A stretch of DNA of 64,000 nt from Lolium rigidum. Lineage: Eukaryota; Streptophyta; Magnoliopsida; Poales; Poaceae. This document shows positions 21,543 through 33,653 of this stretch, piece by piece. Position numbers and translations under genes: made by a program. Where the stretch lies: NCBI RefSeq assembly GCF_022539505.1, contig NC_061511.1, positions 31,072,620 to 31,136,619 of the forward strand. The letters are read 5' to 3'. The stretch's first letter is position 1, and every line of letters starts with the position of its first letter. The notes below the pieces were generated by a model. That model saw nothing but the letters and a program-made list of their open reading frames with translations, searched no databases and was not told where the DNA came from.

Positions 21543-21897
21543 CAAAAGGTATTAATATCACTTTCGATAGAAGAGGCGACAAATAGTGGAGTATTTTGTT
21601 TCTCGCAGTTACCATAGTAGAACCATGAATGTACTATAGAAGAAGGCAACTACACATAAATTGTAAGGCGATCGTGAGGCGATTAACAAAAGGTATTAAT
21701 ATCATTTTCAAATAGAAGAGGCCACAAGTGGAGTATTTTATTTCTCGCAGTTACCATAGTAGAACCATGAAGGCGATTCACAAAAGGTATTAATATAATT
21801 TTCGAATAGAAGAGGCGACAAATAGTGGAGTATTTTATTTCTCGCAGTTACCATAGTAGAACCATGAAGGTACTATAAAAGAAGGCAACTACAGATG
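21543..21897 (+). repeat. Short tandem array, three unequal units
   Basis: CAAAAGGTATTAATAT begins units at 21543, 21687 and 21781. Each continues through GAAGAGGC-ACAA-TAGTGGAG and CTCGCAGTTACCATAGTAGA. Unit lengths are about 144, 94 and 117 bp. The middle unit lacks about 50 bp ending in the GGCGATCGTGAGGCGATTA segment. Confidence 0.85.
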
Positions 21898-21899
21898 GA

Positions 21900-23748
21900 G
21901 AGTTACCATCGGCAAATTATTGCTAAGATTCTTGCCCGTGCACATTTAAAAATTACCGATGAAGATTTCTCCTCTACAACTTTGAGAATTACTGGTAAGA
22001 AAATATCACCGCTGAAGACTTACGTGTCGTTGGAAAACCGGTGTTAAATAATTACTGCAAGGAAATTACTAGTTGGGATTTGCATTGAATAACCTAACAT
22101 GCCGATGAAGGATTAATGTCAAATAATCACTGCTGAGATCAACGATAAAACACCTTCAAAGCTACAATGGTGAAACTACAATGGGAAAATGTATCAAAGA
22201 ATAGAAAAAGGAAAAACAAATTGCCGTCAGAGAATTACTCACTATAGAGGAGGTACCTTGGGGTAACTACTGTGGGATATTACAGCCAACCGGGAAGTTA
22301 CCTCGAAAAGTTACTATCGAAGAGCAAAAGGAGAGAAACGGAAAATTGATCGAAAAAATATTGTTGGAGAATTTCTCATCATTGAGGAGGTAACGTGGGA
22401 TAACTACCAGTACAAAGTTATAAGCAGAAAGTTACCTCTAGAAGTTACCGTCAGAGAATAAAAAGAGAGAAACTAAAAAAAATATTACTTTTCAGCAAAA
22501 GTTGATGGGGCGACAACTGATTGGTAGAAAATGATGGCTCTCCAGTACCCACGCGGTGGAGCATTATGAGCAATATATATTCACGCGATATGTAGTATAT
22601 ATGCATACAATGGTTGCACGATATATTATGTATGATGTGTATTTTCTAATGCATGAAGTAAGATGCGTAATTTACAGGTTGACAAAAAATAATGCATATG
22701 AGAGTATGGAAACCACCTTGAAAAACTATAGTTGGAAAGTTGTGTCAGAGAATTACTGTCTAAGGGAAAGTTTATGGTTGATATCCGACGATAAATTACG
22801 GCATAAAATTACGTAATCTCGAAGAATTATCATAGGGTAACTGCCGCTTGAAATTTACGGCTAGAAAGTTGTGTCAGAAATGACCATTGCACTACTAGGA
22901 AACAGGCATTCAGTGGCGCACCACATATAGCCATCAGTGGCGCACTAGTGGTGCGCCTTTGCTATCACGCCACTACTAACTCCTAGTAGTGGCGCACTAG
23001 TGGTGCGCCACTACTAGCCTTGATAACAGTGGCGCACTGCGTGGTGCGCCATTGACATGTCCAGCAGTGTGCCACTATTACTCCAAACTGGTGCGCCACT
23101 GCTGGTAAGCTGCAGTGCGCCACTACTATCTAGACATGGTGCGCCACTGCTAGGTTTCGGGGTGCGCCACTGCTTCAGCGAGGTGCTGCGCCACTGCTGC
23201 GTGTGGACGTGCGTCACTGTTGTCTCCATGACGTGCGCCACTGCTGAAGTGCCTGGTGCGCCACTGCTAGAGTCGGAGGGGATCACAGGGCAGTCTTACG
23301 GCTAGGCCTTTTCCTAGTAGTGTTGAGTAATTAAAAGAGCTGGAAAAATATCACCGAGAAGTAGGTTAACAACCTTCGGGAAGCTACGTCCAAAAATGTG
23401 TATCGAATCGAGTTGATTATGACGGGAAAGTTGTGCCTGAATATTACGATCAACTATTTTTTTTTAAAAGGAGCTAAAAATATACGGTCTACAAATTATG
23501 GGCATAAATGTGTGTCAACAAATTACCTGCGAAGTAGTTTTAAAAGAAGGGACGTAAAAAATACCGTACATAACTTTATTTGAGATGTAGACAAAGATAG
23601 CTACAGCCGGTAAATCAAATGAGAAAAATAAAAGGAAAGAAAAACACATTATAGCACCTGCCACATGGCGGAGAGTGATTGGAAGGAAATGAACATCTAC
23701 AGTGAATCACTCTAATGCAAGCAAATGGGTTCAGCTTTAATATATAGT
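21900..23748. repeat. Tract of reiterated GTTAC/ATTAC words (possible Helitron-like element)
   Basis: About twenty GTTACC, AATTACT or AAATTAC words recur every few tens of bases, often inside AGAAAGTTACC or AGAGAATTAC contexts. A CACTA mini-element interrupts the tract at 22890-23322. The left edge has GCTAAGATTCTTGCCCGTGC, which resembles the degenerate 3' end of grass Helitrons on the minus strand. The right edge has TTTAATATATAGTATA, resembling a Helitron 5' end. No coding frame is credible. Confidence 0.4.
22890..23322. mobile_element. CACTA-derived mini-element
   Basis: Perfect 13-bp inverted ends CACTACTAGGAAA and TTTCCTAGTAGTG are flanked by the 3-bp duplication TTG (22887-22889, 23323-23325). 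The 433-bp body is filled with GTGGCGCAC / GTGCGCCAC words in both orientations, a CACTA-type subterminal repeat array. There is no coding capacity. Confidence 0.9.
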
Positions 23749-23765
23749 ATAATATAATAATAATA

Positions 23766-24709
23766 TTAACAACTGCTACAGTATGCAAGTCATTCCGCTT
23801 GATGACTGAATCCTTCTTTTTTTTTTTCCTTCAGAAGAATTGTGCTGCATTCAGGGGCCCTTTTTCTCAAGGGTTTATCTACCAAATGACAAACGGAAAA
23901 CATTTACTTTGCAAAATCCCAATCCCTTAGCAGTGACTTGATTAGCCACAATGAGTGTTCTTTTATAGGTCTCAGTTGGCTCCTTGATTCAGGGAATGCA
24001 GAGTCTACCTTGCAGTTGAAGACGAAAACTGAATTATTCTGAGGAAAAGTAACTTGCCTTGTCACCAAAATGTGTTGATGAAAAGGTCCTCAAAAGAGGC
24101 AACAAGTCATCCTCTGAGGTACCTCCTTGTAACAAAGTCTACCCCATGAGTCTGACACACTTCTCGTGAGAGAAAACGAGTCTGACACACACACACACAA
24201 ATATAACGCACAATGCCGCAAGGTTCAGGCCCTTGTTCATACGACCTACTATATGTTATTTCTTTTGTTTTTCTCAAGCAGAATGATTTTGAAAATCGGA
24301 TAGAACAGGTTATTTGGCTTCTGCAGATATAAGTCTAGAATTGCCTTTTTTTTCTCCTTTTCTTTGTGAAGATAACTCTGATATTTCTGGCTTCTGAGCG
24401 ACATGTTGCTTTAAATTCCATCAGCAAAACAGAAGATGGACCTGAAAGTGCTATGTTCAGTGCTGGGAATTACTTAAAAGTGAACCGGACATTTCCCTAC
24501 CCATCTTGCTGCCCCTGTCACTTTCATGCCTCAGTTCCACTGATGAGTCAAACTGATCAGCAGCTACTAGACAATTTGTATATATACCACTCACTGTCAT
24601 GTCCCTATTTACAGTCAATTGAGCTGCACTATATGTCGATGCAAGCGTGGCCCTGCTATACGTGCCTGCATGCTAACGTAAGTAATTTATCTAATGTAAT
24701 CTGCTAGTG
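23766..24709 (+). repeat. Direct segmental duplication, unit 1
   Basis: It begins TTAACAACTGCTA and is similar over about 900 bp to 24710-24743 plus 26404-27300. The block ending AAAAGGTCCTCAAAAGAGGC and AACAAGTCATCCTCTG is nearly identical. The function is not known; a (CA)n run lies at about 24188-24200. Confidence 0.8.
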
Positions 24710-24743
24710 TTAACAACTGCTAAACTGAGTATCATCTGCTTGA

Positions 24744-26403
24744 GCATACTCATCTTTTCTCTCCCGGGTCGCTCTCGCGCGGGGCCGACTCCGGAGAGCC
24801 CCAACCCTAGGCCAAGCAACCCCCCACATAGCCACCTCCCCTGGCCGCTGCCGCCGCCGGCACCGGCGGCGGTGGCGGCGCCCTGATGCCGAAGGCGGAA
24901 GGGAATGGTGGGCACGCCCCGGTGTCTCCTCTGCGCGCGGAGAGGCGGCGACCTGGCGACTGGCGCGGCGCGGCGGCGGCCTGGCGGCTGGCGCGGCGAG
25001 GCGAGGTGGTCCGGGCCGGTGTGGCGTGCTGCGCTGACCGGCGGCGGAGGGGGCGGCCAGCTCGCGCCTGCCGGAGGCCGCGCCCTGGCGGGCTCGATCT
25101 GGGCCTCACGGGCCCGGTCTGGGCGGACGGCTGCGGCCTTCAGGCGAGGTGGCGCGGGCAAGGCGGGGGATGGCGCGGCGGAGGCTCTGGTGGCGCCGGT
25201 GGTGGCCCGATCTGGCCTACTCTGGCCTGTGCGGGGCAGGGGTGCTGCCACTGGATCGTGCTGCGGCTGGTGGCGGCCGGGGATGGTGGGCATCGGCGAT
25301 GGCATGCTGGCCGGCATGCTTTGACTGCCCTGCCGGTGAAGGACTCCTTGGCAGGATGGTGCTCCGGGTGAAAGCTCTGCCCGATTTGGTCGGTGCCGGC
25401 GATGGCGACGCCCCGGGGCGCCGTTCCCCTTCTTGAAGGCATCGTTGTGGGGCTCCTACCTCTCCTGCATTCAAGGCTTCATGCTCTCCGGGTGTAAACT
25501 CAAGCTCTGGCCTCGGCCGGTGCGGGCGACGGCGACGGTCTCGTCGCTTCCCTTCTTGGAGGCGTCGTCTTGGAGCGCTTGACCTTCTCTCGGCGGTGGT
25601 GGTTTTGCTTGTTGTGCTATGTTGCCATGTCGGACGGGTTGGAGGATGTCGAGGCGGCGGCCTTGAGCAGGTGGCTGTGAGCCGGGGCGGCGGCCCCGGA
25701 AGGCGGTGCGGCGGCATCTCTATGGTGCGGGGATACGGCTTGCCACGACTTGGGTGGCGACCTTGGCCGTATGGGCGGCAGGGCAGTCGGCTCGGTCGGA
25801 TGCGTCCTAGTGGGGACGGTCGGACGTTATGTCGGGGCGGCGGCCCCGGATGAGTTGGTGTGATGCCCGTGGTCTGCGGCTGTTTGCCCTGTGCAGCTTG
25901 GGCTGCGGGTGGATGGTTCGTGCGGCGTTGCAGCTCGAGAGCGAGCGGTGGTACGTCGAGGCGGCGGCCCCGGAAGGTGGTGGCCTTGGTGGACGCGCAG
26001 GACGCGACGGAGCAGCGGTATGTCGGAGCGGCGGCTCCGAATTTGTCATCTTGGCAGTGTTGAGGACATTGACTTTGTGTCGCGAGGGCGACAAGGTCGT
26101 TTTGGCGCACTTCTCTGGGAGGTTCTTCTTCAGCTTTGTTGGAGTGTCCCGTGTCTTCTCCTCTCATAGTAGGCACGACGTCTTCTCTCCGGCTTGGTTG
26201 GATGGCTAGCCAGTCTTGGCGAGTGTGTCGTCTGATTGTATCAGTTGTGGGTTGGTGTGGGCTTGCCCTTGTGGCGTGGCGCGTGGGGGCATGGCCCCGT
26301 GGTATCTTGTTGTATGGTTTTCGCCCGGTTTTCTCCTAAAAACTGTGCATTTTCTTCTTAATTAATGGATGAGGCAAAGCTTTTGCCTCCGTTTAAAAAA
26401 AAA
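24744..26403 (+). mobile_element. GC-rich non-autonomous retroposon (LINE-derived) with poly(A)
   Basis: It ends in nine A (26395-26403). The 15-bp flanks GTATCATCTGCTTGA (24729-24743) and GTATCATCCGCTTGA (26404-26418) differ by one base, the mark of target-primed retroposition. The body is GC-rich, with GGGTGAAAGCTC (25366), GGGTGTAAACTCAAGCTC (25487) and TTCTTGGAGGCGTC (25552), motifs also in the element at 51043-52373. Long open frames on both strands are compositional; no reverse transcriptase is present. Confidence 0.8.
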
Positions 26404-27300
26404 GTATCATCCGCTTGACGATTGAAGCCTTCTTGTTCCTTCTGACGAACAGAGCTGAATTTAAGGCCCCTTTTTTCTGAACATTTATCCACCAAATGAC
26501 AAATATAAAACATCTCTGTCAGAGTTTAGTTTGCAAAATTTCAAGGCCTTAGTGGTTAATTGATTGGCCACAATGAGGTTTTCTTTTACAGGTCTCATTT
26601 GGCTCCTTGATTTATGAGATGCAGAGTGGAGAGTCTAACTTGTAGCTGGAGATGAAACCTGAATCATTCTGGAGAAGAAGCAACTTGCCTTGTCACCTAA
26701 ATGTGTTGATGAAAAGGTCCTCAAAAGAGGCAACAAGTCATCCTCTGTAAATCTATCACTTGAAACCTCCTTATCACAAAGTATACCCCATGAGTCTGAC
26801 ACACTACTCGCAAGAAGAAAAAAAACGAGTCTGACACTCACACAAAAATGACAGAAGGCAACAAGGTTCAGGTGCTTGTTCATACAACCCAGATATGTTT
26901 CTTCACAATCCATATGATTGTGCCTTATGAAGAACACTTAAATACTGTAAAAATCCAATGGACCAATATCATTTGGCTTCTGCAGACTCTGCTCTTTTTT
27001 ATTTTTCTCTTTTCCTGCAACGATAACTGTGCTGTTTCTGACTTCTAAGAGAATGTTGTTCTAAATTCCATTAGCAAGACAGACGGTGGACCTGTTACTT
27101 TCAGTGCTGGGAATTAGTTAAAAGTGAGCCGGACTATCCCCTGCCAATCTGCTGCTCCGGTCCTTTCCCTGCCTCAGCTCCAGTGATGAGTCAAACTAAT
27201 CGGCAGCTAGACAGTTCTGCAGTTGCATTCCACTAAGCAGCACTGCAGCACTATCTGTCAATGCTAAGCGTGGCCCTCGCTATGCGTACCTGCATGCTAT
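26404..27300 (+). repeat. Direct segmental duplication, unit 2
   Basis: This is the counterpart of 23800-24709, resuming exactly after the retroposon. GATGAAAAGGTCCTCAAAAG and GCTGGGAATTA-TTAAAAGTGA-CCGGAC are shared in order. The left 34 bp of this unit (24710-24743) were separated by the insertion. Confidence 0.8.
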
Positions 27301-27604
27301 GCTTGCTCATGGTTAACCACAAGCTTGAATCATGCCAATCCAAGCGATGCATCCTCATGCTTGTGTACATAGCTAGCTGTCTGCATATGCTGAACTCATT
27401 TGCCGAATTACTGATGTATACAGATCTGTGCCACCTATGTTGATCATTGTTATCGTGGACCTGGATGATGCATTAAATTTGCACCCATTCATGGTAGGTA
27501 AGTTCCTTGCATTGCCACCTGTTCCCTAGCAAACCAGCTGAGAAATCCCTTGGATCCATCATCCATGGAGGTAAGGCTATATTCAAATAAGAAAATGAAA
27601 CAAT

Positions 27605-28433
27605 TTTGGTTCCTCATTCACCCATTAGTAGTAGAGTTACATATTTGCTCACTGAACTCCAATTTGAGGCATCTTTAACACTAAGGTTCTAAAACGGACA
27701 AATATTTCAGTCAAAGAGGTGTGACCAATGACGATGAGATTGTGGTGCTTCGCACACGTGGCAACCAACCCAAAAAAAGAACAGAAAAAATGGAAAATAA
27801 AACAAAAAAATAATAATATGAAAATAAAATAAAAATAAAAATAGGGGTAATCATTAAATATTAATTGTAAATGTGAGAGACTAAGGGAACAAACAAAGAG
27901 GTCTGCAAAGCTTATTAAATTATAGGAATTAAAAAAATGACTGCAAAACTCCAAAAGTATTATGAATACTAGAAGATACAAGAAAAATAAAAACAACTAT
28001 GGTCATGAAATTTACCGCTTCAATTACTTTTTTTGCAAAATTATCCGTAAGGATTTTTGAATTTCCAAACATCATTACAATACTTATGATCTGGTTTTCT
28101 TAATTTTATTTATCTTGTGAAAGTCCATGGTTATGATTTTGCATTTTAAGATTTATGTTTTTTTCGTGAACATCTAAATTTCAGTCTTAAGATTACATGT
28201 TTGTCCCCATTTCTATAATTCTCCCTTTTATATTTACTGCTATTTTACTAGTTTATTCCTATTTTTATTGATTTTATTTCTTCTGACTAGGCTGCCACGT
28301 GTGCAAAATCACCACCATGTCATCACTCATGCTACTCAGCTGAGATCAGGACTGAATTTGTCTAGATTCAGAATATAAGAATTCGAAGTTTAGGGGACCA
28401 AATCTGGACTCGACCAATCGCTGAGGGACCAAA
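27605..28433. mobile_element. Putative fold-back element with TTTGGT(C/T)CCTCA ends
   Basis: TTTGGTTCCTCA at the left and TGAGGGACCAAA at the right are inverted. Inner inverted words GCACACGTGGCAACC (about 27752) and GGCTGCCACGTGTGC (about 28289) support a long fold-back structure. The interior at 27780-27850 is A-rich low-complexity sequence. No target duplication was found. Confidence 0.4.
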
Positions 28434-28810
28434 AGTATATATAGTTTTCAAAAAGGTTCAGAATTAAATAGAGCTTTCTAGTCTTCAAGTCAAGGCTGGG
28501 AATGCTTGTGAAATAATGTATGCTTGCACCATACTGCTAAATTATCCTGTTAGTGCATATGTACCGAAGTTTTGACAATATTTTACCCCAGAAGGCCACT
28601 GGATTTGACCCCATGCATGCAGATGCAGGGCCGACCAGCTTGGCATCCATGAGCGCGCGGCACCCGGAGCACGGCATGCAGGTGATGATGATGCCGCATG
28701 ATTCTCCCAGCAAAAAAACGCACCACCTTTCCTTGCAACCAAAGCCAACCACTCACACTCTCACATGCAGAAGCGCAACCATTGCCATTGCCACTCACAC
28801 TGCTCTCTGT

Positions 28811-28816
28811 TATATA
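28811..28816 (+). promoter_or_regulatory. TATA box for the gene at 28874
   Basis: TATATA lies 58 bp upstream of the start codon in TCTGTTATATACCCCC, the usual context and distance for a plant core promoter with a short 5' UTR. Confidence 0.6.
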
Positions 28817-28873
28817 CCCCCGCTACAACAAGAACAGAGCAGCTTCGTCCTCCTCCGGTCAGGTCAGAGATCG

Positions 28874-29542
28874 ATGGCGGGCGGGTGCAAGGCGGCCATC
28901 GGGTGCGTGGACGCGCGGGTGCCGGTGCGCGCCAGCTACGTCAGCCTCTACAAGTGGCCCGAGTCCGACGCCGAGTTCGTCCGCTCCGTGGCCATGGCGC
29001 GGCGCCACCACCACCAGCCGGAGAGCCCCGCGGCCGCGTGCTACAGCGGCGGCAGCGCCAGCATGCGCCGGTCCGGCGGGGTCGGGGTCGAAGGGTACGG
29101 CGGCGAGAGCCCGAGGGTGGTGGACAGCTACTCGTGCCGGCAGATGTACCTCCGCAGCTACACCTTCTCCACGAAAAAGGAGACGGTGCCAGAGCGCACC
29201 ATGGCGTGCCTCGGCCGCGTTCGGGAGCGCGCTGCCGTTTTCCCCAGCTTCCTCCCCAACCGCAGCGGGGGCGGCGGATCCGACGCCGGAAGCTCCTTCG
29301 GCAGCTCGAGTGGCGGTGGTCGGTACTCCGGGAGGGATCAAGACGGCGGGCGCAGAGGGACTGCTGGTGGCGGGAGCAAAGGGAGAAGGAAGCGACGGAG
29401 GAAGAATAAGGGGTGCGCGGTGGTGAGGAGGCTGCAGGAGGCGTCGTGTGGGGCGGTGCGGGCCATCTTCCGCCGCCTGCTCGCGTGCACCACCACCGTC
29501 GACGTCGAGGTTGCCGAGCCGCCACCTTATTCCGGCCGGTGA
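28874..29542 (+). CDS. Plant-conserved protein of unknown function (222 aa)
   Basis: This single-exon frame runs from ATG 28874 to TGA 29540-29542. The ATG is the first after the TATA box and gives MAGGCKAAIGCVDARVPVRA. Residues 85-101 (SYSCRQMYLRSYTFSTK) match a motif I recall from uncharacterised plant proteins, followed by PERTMACLGRVRERAA. A Gly/Ser-rich linker spans 131-168, a basic cluster GRRKRRRKNKG spans 170-180 (possible nuclear signal), and the C-terminus is Cys/Arg-rich (RRLQEASCGAVRAIFRRLLAC). GC is high, as in many grass single-exon genes. It has no transposon neighbours within about 400 bp, and a bona fide host gene is likely. The biochemical role is unknown. Confidence 0.8.
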   Translation: MAGGCKAAIGCVDARVPVRASYVSLYKWPESDAEFVRSVAMARRHHHQPESPAAACYSGGSASMRRSGGVGVEGYGGESPRVVDSYSCRQMYLRSYTFSTKKETVPERTMACLGRVRERAAVFPSFLPNRSGGGGSDAGSSFGSSSGGGRYSGRDQDGGRRGTAGGGSKGRRKRRRKNKGCAVVRRLQEASCGAVRAIFRRLLACTTTVDVEVAEPPPYSGR

Positions 29543-32500
29543 ATGCCGATGTGTGCGTCGATGCATGCTGGTCGATCGGTTGATTTTGGTGAATTTCCTA
29601 GTTATTAAATTTATTTTGCGATTAAGTAATTAATATATCTTAATAATTATCCTACCCGACTTAAACAGTACAGTAGTAGTGCTAGCTGCCACTCGTAGCA
29701 AATTTCCTAGTATAGTATATATATCATCAGTTTGTAAGTTGTTTGTGGCTTTATGCTTGTCCAATTTTTCATTTTACCACATCCATATGTACACCCGCGC
29801 TACGGTACAAATTTTGAGCTCCTGATTTTGTTTATTCACAAAAGTTTCTTTTGACATGAATTAGCCTAAATGTCATGCAAAATCTAATTACCGCAACAAA
29901 TAAGCTAGCTATTTTTTTTGCTAATTAACATTAAAAGATATTTTTTCTAGCCGTTTCATCTAAGGCAATTTTTTATTTTTCTCTTTCCTCCACCTCAGCA
30001 TTTTATCCTACTTGGCACTCCTAACATATCATCATTCCACGTCCCAAAGGCATCTCCAAGAAAGGATGCCCAGCGATGTCTTGACCAATTTTCACGCTCC
30101 AATGGGCCTTCAGTGGAAATTTTCCCTACAGCCAATAATAATAAATTATCATCAATTTTTATACTAAGTTTTATGCCATCACTAGTAGCAAAAGGCTATA
30201 GGGTAGGCTTATTAGCAGTACACATGGTAAAACGCACGCGGCTGCTCTTATTTGTCGCGAGCCCGCACACCGCGGCCAGGAGCACACGGCTAGCATGTGG
30301 GCCGCGGCTGCGCCTGAGCATAGAACTTACCCGCAGCGGGCGACCGTGAACGCACGCGGCTAGTACGTCCTTATCGGTCGTGTGTCATCGAAGTCACCCG
30401 CTGCCAATAATTTTGGGCCGAGGAGGCACCAAATAATGGTAGAGGAGGTTACCGTTGCCCGCTACCATTATTTGGACTTAACCAAAGTTCAATCAATGCG
30501 TCGAGATAGTTTCCCCCACTACCTTCTCAAATCTCTCGACGACCGAGCGCTCGACCTTGACGCCGCTGACCGCGCCGAGGCATGATCCGCCACCTCTAAC
30601 CACGTCGTGTCTCTCTGTCCATGTCAAGCTCTAATCTATGAGTTGCTGATGATTAATTGCTAGGGATATTAGGTGATGATTAAATATATGCTTGATTAGT
30701 TACATGGATATATAGTGTATGGCAAAATGTCTTGTTTTGTAGGGGATCTGAGTTGATGATGTTTTGTCAGAATGTTGATTAATTTCCATTTCAGCAAATT
30801 AATTTCTGGCACTCCGTATGTCCTTTTTTAGCAAAGTTCATGCCAATTTTTTCCGTTATTTTTTTGTTAGTAATAGTTTGTAATTTCGATTAGTTTAGGT
30901 AGCCATGTCGTTTGCGGAAAACGCAATGACGTTGTATCTGAGTCATCTTCAAGCGGTTGGCGTGGAGGCGAAGAAGAAAATGCAGACACGATCCGCATCA
31001 TCCGAGAAGAACTTTATGTACAGTTGTTCCACGCACCAGAAATTGTTACCCTCAATGTCTTGATCTTTCTCAATAGACTCATACCAATCCTTTTTCCTAA
31101 GAGAGGCATGTTAAATAGCAGGGGTCCGGTCTAGGGCGCGTGTATGAGGAAGAGGGAAGAGTGAGGAGTGAGCAGAGAAGGGCTAGGGTGCCTAAGAAAA
31201 GGGAGGGGTAAAGGGGTGTGCCGTGCTGTGCGACAACACAAGGGCCAGAGAAAAAACGACATATGAGGGAGACGAGGCTGTGCCGGGAGGTGGAGGGATT
31301 TGAGGCACGGTCTCTGGCAAACGGGGAGGGCCTAAGACGGTCGTCCGGCCCGGTGAGAGGACGCCAAACCCTCGCAATGCTTCTCATCAGAGCACAGGCG
31401 AGAGAGGCTGAGAGGAAGAGGAAAAGAGCAAGGGCTCTTGACAGAACAAGAGGGGACAGAAAGGGGAGTTATGAGGCGTGATGGCTTGGGCAGAGGAGCT
31501 CTTTTTAGAAATGGGTCGTGCCTCTTGGTGACCATGGCCATGAGAGATGGAGAGATGGCTAGGGAGAAATCAAAAGTAAGGTAGGGGTCCAGGGTTCCCC
31601 ATGCTAAGCAAAAAAGGAACAAGGAGAGGTGTCACACTCAAAACAGGTCGACCAAGGTGGGGTGTTGGTGATGGAAATGGCTTAAGATGGCTTTTCTGGT
31701 TTTTGGATTAGCTAATGGAAACTTGGGATGGAATATAGATTAAATGGTCACATAGATCATGTTGGCCACTTGATCAAATTTTGGTTCGACCAAAATGATG
31801 ATGGTGATGTGCAGACCAGTGGGGTGTGTGTAATGACCATAGATCGTCATTCAAATTTGGAACTATTTTGAGTTCATTGAGTTGTCTCGTCCTTGCATTA
31901 AAGTTGGAAGTGGGAATAGGTTTCTACGCATGTGATACTAAGAAGAGTTTTTATTCAATCACATTATTATCTATATCACTTGTTAATATGGTATGTGCCC
32001 GCTAGTTGGATATAATGGACAGAGGTAGTTTCCGTCCGGCTGGTGCGCCAAAAGACCCTCTGTGTGTTGTCATTCAAATCCAGAAAGCATGTCATTGGGT
32101 TAATTGTGTCTTCGGCAAATACAAAGGAGAAGTGACAGTCGGTTAAATACCCCTCGAACTCATAGCTCTTCTTGCTTAAAGCGAAAACTCTCCTTTCTGA
32201 TAAACATGAAAAAGAAAGATGTATCTCATAATGAAAGATGAAGAGAAAGAGAAAGGCTAAAGAGATCCTTAAATTCACCTTGGCATGCTTCCAGAAACGT
32301 TGAAAAGCCACCTAACCTACTTGACAAAACTAAGGACCTCAAAAAAAGCTTATGTAGAAATTAAATCAGGCACTATGGTGAGACATGAAAACACATGATC
32401 ACATTCCAACCTCGATATATATGTGGAATCATCTTGCGTCATATTATGTACTAAAATTGTTTGGGAGACATGGTCAAAGCCCATGATGAAGTCGTAAGGG

Positions 32501-32960
32501 GATCAGGAATAAGGAATGGATGAAACACTGGCATTCTTTATTTTGCAGGGATGAGAGTGTCATTTCTTTCAAGCAATAAATGTTTTGGGTTTTAAAAGAC
32601 AATGGCTCATGCATGGAATGTCACAGATAGCAGATAAGAAATAATTTAGGAAAGGAAAGTAACAGCGGATCTAGTTTGTCTTAGTGGGGTTTAGATGATT
32701 GTTGACTTGATGGTTAAGAGACTAGTAAGTTGATCAAATTTACTAAGAAACACGGTCCCATAAGTTGGCTTGACCACTATAAAGACGACCTCTAAAGTAT
32801 ATTGAAGACAACACAAAAAAAAATTACTCAAAAAATAAGAAAACAATATGTTTACATCTATTTTACCTAGAATCACAATCTTCAACAAGTTTCGCTCCAA
32901 GCTTTGCATCCACATCCTACCTTTTTGTTGCTTTTCCAGTCACATAAGGACGCTCGAGTC
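29543..32960. other. Intergenic DNA without supported genes
   Basis: 29543-30050 is AT-rich and probably holds the 3' UTR of the upstream gene. 30380-30585 has an open frame with no recognisable features. 31100-31500 is purine-rich on the plus strand, which gives artificial long frames. 31640-32940 shows no termini or protein features that I can place. Confidence 0.4.
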
Positions 32961-33653
32961 ATTGTGAACGTTGGCACTCTCTCCTCCTCCCCCTCCCCTC
33001 CCCTTTCTCCTTCCTCCGTCTCTGAGAGTTGACCTCCTCTGGCCAGGCCGATCCCGAGCTATCTCCGCCAGATTAGGCAGCCGAAGATGGCGGAGGAGAG
33101 GCGCCAGAGTAGGATCTAGGACTATGAGTAGGTTTTTCGGCTGTTTGCCGGTTTTTAGGAGTAGGATAACTAGATCTTTGGCCAGGATCTGGTTCATTCG
33201 ATGGTGGAACTGCGGCGGCGAGCTCCGATGGTTGGGGCAAGCGCGGATGCTCCTCTGCTCTGGGATCTCTTTCAATAAAGGGCCTTTTAGGCATCTCTCT
33301 TTGTGCAAGCGGTTGGAGGTTGTCCCATTTCTTCTGGCCGGCCGTGGTGGCAAGGAGAAGAAGTGCGGCGGTGTTGAAGTCATCAGCAAGCTCTGTTCCC
33401 TGGCTGGCCGTGGAGGCGAGGAGTGATCTTTCGCGGTTGGTGCTTCTTCTTCCCCTGCTAAGAGTGTGACTTGTAGGGTTGGCTGGAGCTATCTGTGGAG
33501 ATGCTGCTCTGCCCTTCTTCTTAATCTGTCCAGCCATGGAGGTGAGGGGAGAAGAAGGGGTGGAGAGGTGGTCTTGCCTAGATGGCACCGGCTCTTTCTT
33601 CGGTGGTTCATCAACAACGAGAGCAACCACTAGTTTCGACAATTTTTTTACCA

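Noticed and set aside
22900..23300. Possible CRISPR-like array of GTGGCGCAC words
   Set aside because: Spacing is irregular, words occur in both orientations and CACTA ends with a TSD enclose it; the genome is a plant.
24691..26176. Long Pro/Arg-rich minus-strand frames
   Set aside because: They are inside the GC-rich retroposon, overlap on both strands and have no domains; compositional.
27649..27996. Phe/Leu-rich minus-strand frame resembling a membrane protein
   Set aside because: It comes from an A-rich low-complexity run inside a putative fold-back element.
28859..29566. 235-aa antisense frame opposite the gene at 28874
   Set aside because: Shadow of a GC-rich coding exon; the sense strand has the conserved motif, TATA box and ATG.
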